From assembly GCA_949152475.1 (NCBI GenBank), contig OX424561.1, forward strand, positions 28,142,481-28,206,480: a stretch of DNA of 64,000 bases, given 5' to 3'. Position numbers and translations under genes: made by a program. How positions within the stretch are numbered: position 1 is the first letter of the stretch; the number at the start of each line of letters is the position of its first letter. The stretch comes from Terebella lapidaria. Its lineage: Eukaryota; Annelida; Polychaeta; Terebellida; Terebellidae. Of the stretch, positions 58,585 through 64,000 are shown one piece after another. Below the pieces are notes generated by a model. That model was not told where the DNA came from, searched no databases, and saw only the letters and a program-made list of their open reading frames with translations.

Positions 58585-59460
58585 TCCCATCGTCATTTTT
58601 GACCTTAGAGCGTTGGGGGCGAAGCCCCCAACTCTCTACATGTCTATGTGCTGACTTTTTCATGGAGGTTTCATGCCAACTTTTCAACGCCCGTTTTTGG
58701 CATGTAAACGTTTAGACACCTACTTCAAATTAGTATTTTCTTCGTCCTTGACATAAAATCTCTCCAATTGATAGCAAACTTCGAATATACCATAGATATA
58801 TAAAGCATAAATCGATGTGTTAGTTTTGAGAAAAATACGAAAAACGCTCAGGTCGTCTTGAAAACGTCAAAATGGCGGAGCCGATGGAAATTGACGTTGC
58901 CAGAATGCAATGCAAATTTTACCGCAATGATGCGTATTTTGGAACACACAATTCTCTGTTCAGCAATTCGTACATGCATAGATATTAGCTTGCGTGTAGC
59001 CTTCTTTGGCGTTATCTGCGATGCCACGGCTACATTTACCGTAATTTTATGTATTTTATCACATGACAAAGTGTTTCATGCTGGGTTGCGAAGCCTTTTT
59101 ATTTTGGTCTTTTAATTTGCCTAGTAGGCATGTGTTAGGCTATATCATGATATCAGATGGGAGATATTCCTCTTAGTTTCCAATATTTTTAAGGATATTT
59201 TTTGAGGTTCAATATTATTTTAGCAGGTGTATGTGTTTCGTTGATCGATTTAAAAAAAAAGTTTACTTATTAGAAATATAAATGAATGATAATATACGGG
59301 AATAAATGGGAATCATGTGGGTTAGGATATGGTAGCTTTTTTTTTGGTGGGGGGGGGGGGGTGGCATTGTGTAAGATACATTGAGCTGTCGTGGTGCTGA
59401 TGATGTGCTCGAGCTCTAATGTCGTCTCCCGCAGTTAGCTGCATTTTCTTGTTCACTTAT
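58585..59460 (-). repeat. ~0.9 kb dispersed repeat, copy 2
   Basis: Inverted copy of 31490-32410: ccaactctctacatgtctat at the left, gtggtgctgatgatgtgct near the right. Moderate divergence. The G-run at 59347-59361 matches the C-run at 31587-31599. Confidence 0.65.
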
Positions 59461-59559
59461 CGACCACCCGCTGCCTCCGCCCTATCCCACTACTAGAAAA
59501 TAAAATATATCCACCCCCGTAAAATCAGAACAGCGAGCTCTCTGTGCTACCCACCATGT

Positions 59560-59690
59560 TACCTACGGAATCTCTCCCCCCAAACCCCAACCACCCCCCC
59601 CCCCCCCTCCTCACCCTCAATTCACGTTCTCTCATGTCCTCAGCCCTCACCAACTCCCCCCCCCCCCCCCACCTACACCCCCCGCCCCGA
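59560..59690. repeat. C-rich low-complexity tract
   Basis: Several C-runs of 10 or more with ccccaccccc words. It is low complexity and may be unreliable in assembly. Confidence 0.6.
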
Positions 59691-60815
59691 TGACCGAAGA
59701 TTCCTTATTGAGTATACATATCATCTTGTAGCAGTTTTGCATCTGAACACTGCTGGGTTATACATCTTCTAACACACACACAAAAATGTAATACTGTTTA
59801 AATGAGTCCAACATACTCCATCATGTTAGCTCATCGTGAAGATCTGGCTGGTCACACTGTAAACGACTGCAATGGCAGAAATTTGGGGGAAATTATCGCC
59901 TGCCAGCGGCAATAGTATTTTCAATAGTGGAAAGTTCGATATTTTATCTTTCATGAACAATAATTCCTTGAATCCGCAACACCAAATATGGACGATCCTC
60001 ATGGGTTGCGTGTGGGTATCATTATGATTACTGGATCATAATGCATTCATGTTAGGCTTGGCCTGAGATTTTGCCTAGCATCCAGGGCTTAAATCATAAT
60101 GTGTTGCTTTGTAGTTTTCGGCGTCCCTGTCTCTGGTTGAGGCGAAAATAATTTATAATACTGATGACTGAATGATTCGATGATTCGGATCCATCTACAA
60201 TTCTTGAATTTTAGGTTTAATTGCCAATGAAATTATGTTCACCCATACAAAACAGTTAGAGTATAATGTGCAATAAACTCATTGACGTTTTGCCTTGTCA
60301 AGAGAATATATAAATGGACTCAGTGTGATTTTCGACATTTACATGTAACAACTGACATTATGACGATTTGCTACAGCGAACGAGGCGACAACTAACCCAT
60401 TACCAGTGTGTTGATCCAAGTTGCTGCATATTGGGAATAAAGGGATGTATTTTTACTGAGGAGTAGATTCACAGCCCAAAATTGCGAACATATTGTAGCA
60501 ACGATTATGAGAAATCCACAACTGAAAAAAACGCCGAGTGTTCGCATGATTACATTATGTTCTTCCTTAAATATTACTAGTATTTCGATGGGGATGTCAT
60601 ATTTTCGTTTTGTCTAATATATAATGTCACATTTTTACCTTCACACTAAAAAAAAATAGCCTGTTTTGTTTTGGTTCCTCTTTATCGTTTCCACCGATAT
60701 TAAAATGGTATTGCACAATATTTAAATATTTATTTTTGTTAAAGGTTGATACGGAAATATAATTATGCTATCCGGGTTGAATAAAAGTTTTCAACCAATG
60801 AGATCGATCCGGTCT
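59691..60815. other. Intergenic, no gene recognised
   Basis: AT-rich; nothing is recognised. Confidence 0.45.
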
Positions 60816-61214
60816 TTTTCAATTGGGTATCATGTCGTAATTTCTCACCAAATTTCAGAATTCTATCTCAAAAATTGGAAAAGTTGGCAATCTAACTCAA
60901 TGTTAAACTTCAGTCGGAAATGGGATCGAGTAAGTTTCAACAAATTCAGGGCTTTTATCGTGGTTATGACCATCCAAAATGAACCTATTGTATTGATTTG
61001 GAGTCGGAAGATATAGTCGGTGTATATTAAGTAAATATGTTTATTCTGAAGCAATATATAACTCGTACATCGAAAAAACGTTGTTGTTTTTTGTGCAGAC
61101 TCTGAAATTCAATGTTGGGCTGAAATTTAACATTGGGTTAGATTGCTAAGTTTCTCAATTTTTGAGATAGAACTCTGAAATTTGGTGAAAAATTACGGCA
61201 TGATGCCCAATTAA
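60816..61214. mobile_element. Hairpin MITE with ~100 bp inverted arms
   Basis: The left arm (60818-60925: attgggtatcatgtcgtaat, caaatttcagaattctatct) is the imperfect complement of the right arm (61110-61214), around a ~185 bp centre. It abuts the TTAA MITE at 61215. No coding capacity; an 83-codon frame here (60765-61016) is incidental. Confidence 0.6.
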
Positions 61215-61620
61215 GGTAGTCCGCTCCAAACAGTGAGGGAAGGGGATCTAAGAGTTTTCCAAAATAAATAACTGTGTCATCATAATCTAGAGCTTCAAAA
61301 TGATATATGTTATAGAGTAACTGTTCAGCATCCTAAAACTGAAAAGAAAATAATGGGTCACCGTATCCTTTCGCATGGAAAACACGATGCAAGATGTGAA
61401 TATGGACAAAAAAAATGTGCAAAAATGCCATTATTTATGTCATTTTAGGTAAATGTGTGTGACTTCAATCGAATATGTAGAAGAAACGAGCACGGTGACC
61501 CCCTGTTTTCTTTTCAGTATTAGGATGATGATAATTTACTCTATAAAATATGTCATTTTGAAGAGATAATATTCAAGAAATGACTTTGAAATTTTGACTC
61601 TTCTTGTACCTCACTGTTAA
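61211..61620. mobile_element. TTAA-type MITE, second copy
   Basis: Between TTAA at 61211-61214 and TTAA at 61617-61620. The left end GGTAGTCCGCTCCAAACAGT is complete; the right end stops at CCTCACTG, lacking the outermost ~16 bp of the repeat. The interior is the reverse of the copy at 22614-23031. Confidence 0.7.
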
Positions 61621-64000
61621 TACACACAAAATTTCAAGTTGATCCGATTATTTAAAACAAAACTACGGCCAAGAAGCGTGTTTCACTGATAGATGAACTT
61701 GAGTTTACCTACCTCTGTCGCTTCACACAACACCGAATGAATCGCTTGAAAAACATACTGCCGCGTCAGTCACGTGGTACGAATTCAGCCTATAAGCGTG
61801 TTTCATTACATAAGATTAAAAAATACATTATTTTTACACCCGCGATCAATGCTCTGCACGACAAGCAATAAGGTACAAAAACCCGTTTATTATACGACCC
61901 ATGGGTTTTTGATGCCGTGCATACCGTTTTATCTCTAAATGTTCAAATGTTTACGGACAAAGATACCGATAAGCGACAATGGGCATCATACTGGCAGTCA
62001 GAGCTAGGGCGATGTACAATTGTACATCTTTCTGGTATTTCATTAAAATGTGTGTACCACATAATTATTAGAGACTGAGTGGTGTTAATATGTCTGGATG
62101 GTTTGATGCAGCCGAAAATTAAGCCAGTCTTATTCAATGACACTGTCAATAATAATGTATTTTGTCCTGGAAAACGTTGAAGTAAATCTTCTTAGATAGT
62201 TTTCTGTCATTCTCCTTTTCATATTCGTCTGATATTTCCCGTGCCTATTATTTTGGGAGGGGGGGGGGGGTGAGGTCCTGGGGGGAGGCGTTCCTCTGAA
62301 CACAAAATGCGAGGTGGTCATAACGGTCACATCGTAAGCTTAATACATTCAGATATCGAGCCTTGATAGTACACGCGGCCTATGTGTTTTCAAGTGTTTT
62401 ATCGAGCACAAATCTGGCACGCAACCGAGGCAAAAATTGGGACACATGTGTTGTTTCCAATTCGCTAGACGCTAGAAATATATGTCAAACATATGACTAT
62501 AACGCGAAAGATAACCCGCTATCTTTGAAAAAATATCTGAGACAGAGGGAACATCGGCAGTTCAACGGTCTCGATGTTCTAATTAAACATATCGGTTGCT
62601 GGTAGATATCAAAACAGATGTTTCCGATCGTGACGGTATATCGGAGAAAGTTTGAGGCGTGAGGCAATAACTATGACATTGCTATAATATCAGGTTTGCA
62701 TGTTGTCACTTACTAGTATCCAAATGATATCGGTCAGTATAGCTGCGTATTACTTTTATCATGTACAATACTTTTTTTTTCATTTCTCTGAATCAATTAG
62801 TTCCTCATACATCAACACTTTATGAATAGTTATCATTTTTTTTAACATCTTAAATATACTATTAATTTATATTGCGTAAACATATTTGGCATATTAGATA
62901 CCTAATTTATTATCAAAACGGCAAACTAGTGAAGATTTTTGGAAGACTTCTCAGTTCTAATCAAATAATTCTAAAAACGAAAATATTCGAACCAAAAATG
63001 TTATATTTCTTATGTGATTACTTGGATGTTTTGTATAAACCCAATACTATAAATATGCTGATTATTTTCAATATGCATGTTTCTGCCATTATTATCAATA
63101 AAATCTACAGTGTAAATTAAGATAAATAATAAAAGAATATTAACCTTATTTCTTTATTAACCTTATTCCGTTGAGAAGCAGTACAATAAAAATAATTGAG
63201 ATACACATCATACACATCATTAATTATGCTGTACATGTAAATGTATACTCATATTATAGAATGATAGTTAAAGCCAACCATACCTGGAACATACCTGACC
63301 TACCAACCATAAACAGGCGAAAGCCAGTAAAATTTTCAAAATAGTCGATAAGGATACAGGTATAATATACAAATTATATTTAAATATTATTAGACAGCTG
63401 AAAATAGGCTTGGCGTCAAATCACCTACACAAAATTCAATACCAGTCAAATACAATTCAACATTATCGGACAGAGTGACCACAAAATGGTAAACAGTTCG
63501 TCTCATCCAAAGATATCGGTCGTTTTTATGGGACACGCTCTGGTATTTTCGAAAAGATTCGAGGCGAATATTTCCTAAAGGCATTTCGCAGCTGTTTTCA
63601 AACTCGGACAACAGATGGCAGCACGTGCGCGGGCCCGCGTCGCGCGCCGAATTATGGGAAGTGGGCCACCTCTCACGACATCCTGCAATTTATCTCGCCA
63701 ACTTCTAACAGCTGAGTAAACTGGACCCTCGCGTCAAATCGATACATTTGTCAACTCACCTTCTTCCACGGATCTCGTGTGGAATCAAAACACGCCTAGC
63801 TGTCTAAGATTTACATGAGTGATTGTGACATTTAGGCCTACAATATTAATACATTGGTGCCGCATCTAATGACCATGTGAGGAATTGCAACATTATTCGA
63901 AACGACGCGTTGGGTATTGATACTTGAATTATTAATTTAGATAGGTGTTTTTGATGATGATAACAACAAAATACGGTGGTTGTTTACGAGTTGATGTGCC
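61621..64000. other. Intergenic, no gene recognised
   Basis: AT-rich except for a G-run near 62257-62270 and a GC-rich patch near 63620-63665 with gcgcgggcccgcgtcgcgcg, which could be a promoter-like CpG patch for a gene outside the window. No gene is supported. Confidence 0.45.

Overview
This is a 64 kb, AT-rich window of animal nuclear DNA. It shows GT-AG introns of about 130-270 bp, a rhodopsin-type GPCR, secreted PAN/apple plus C-type-lectin genes, a LINE with a poly(A) tail, MITEs and minisatellites. Small families of secreted PAN plus C-type-lectin proteins fit a marine invertebrate, probably a lophotrochozoan such as a mollusc. The species cannot be fixed from the sequence.

Layout. 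At 0.9-2.1 kb (+), 28.8-29.9 kb (-) and 40.2-41.2 kb (+) lie three intact three-exon genes of one secreted family: signal peptide, PAN/apple-like domain, divergent C-type lectin domain. A single-exon GPCR at 4.5-5.5 kb is broken by one frameshift. From about 7.1 to 27.9 kb the locus is a direct array of ~7 kb units. The first two units each carry an intact intronless 219-residue gene. The third carries a decayed copy split by a MITE. The same unit recurs in inverted orientation at about 48-58.5 kb, where one unit has an intact 217-residue gene and its neighbours have lost theirs.

The gene in these units is the most interesting item. Its only recognisable part is a helix-like segment (DTDPLFKSM) followed by VPLRKRNLPASFW. 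That strongly resembles the TEAD-binding helix and omega-loop of YAP/TAZ/Yorkie (in YAP, VPMRLRKLPDSFF); vertebrate FAM181 also carries an omega-loop. There is no WW domain, no PPxY, no LATS-type HxRxxS site and no PDZ-binding end. I read it as a locally expanding family of small candidate TEAD-binding proteins, possibly competitors of YAP. This is inference from sequence.

Between the unit arrays is a dense transposon landscape. A DNA transposon with ~475 bp terminal inverted repeats and a TAAT target duplication (32.9-39.1 kb) was hit by a foldback element and by a 5'-truncated LINE. Three foldback elements (23.7-25.6, 33.4-35.6 and 41.2-41.9 kb) share the terminus TACGGYGGCY, yet each carries a different tandem-repeat array in inverted arms. 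Other pieces are a hAT-type MITE with a perfect 8 bp target duplication, TTAA-flanked MITEs, a recent 1.17 kb tandem duplication carrying nuclear-receptor-like DR1 motifs, and a ~0.9 kb repeat present in opposite orientations at 31.5 and 58.6 kb.

I see no rRNA, tRNA, CRISPR or prokaryotic features. Most short open frames outside the listed genes look like chance or repeat-derived frames.
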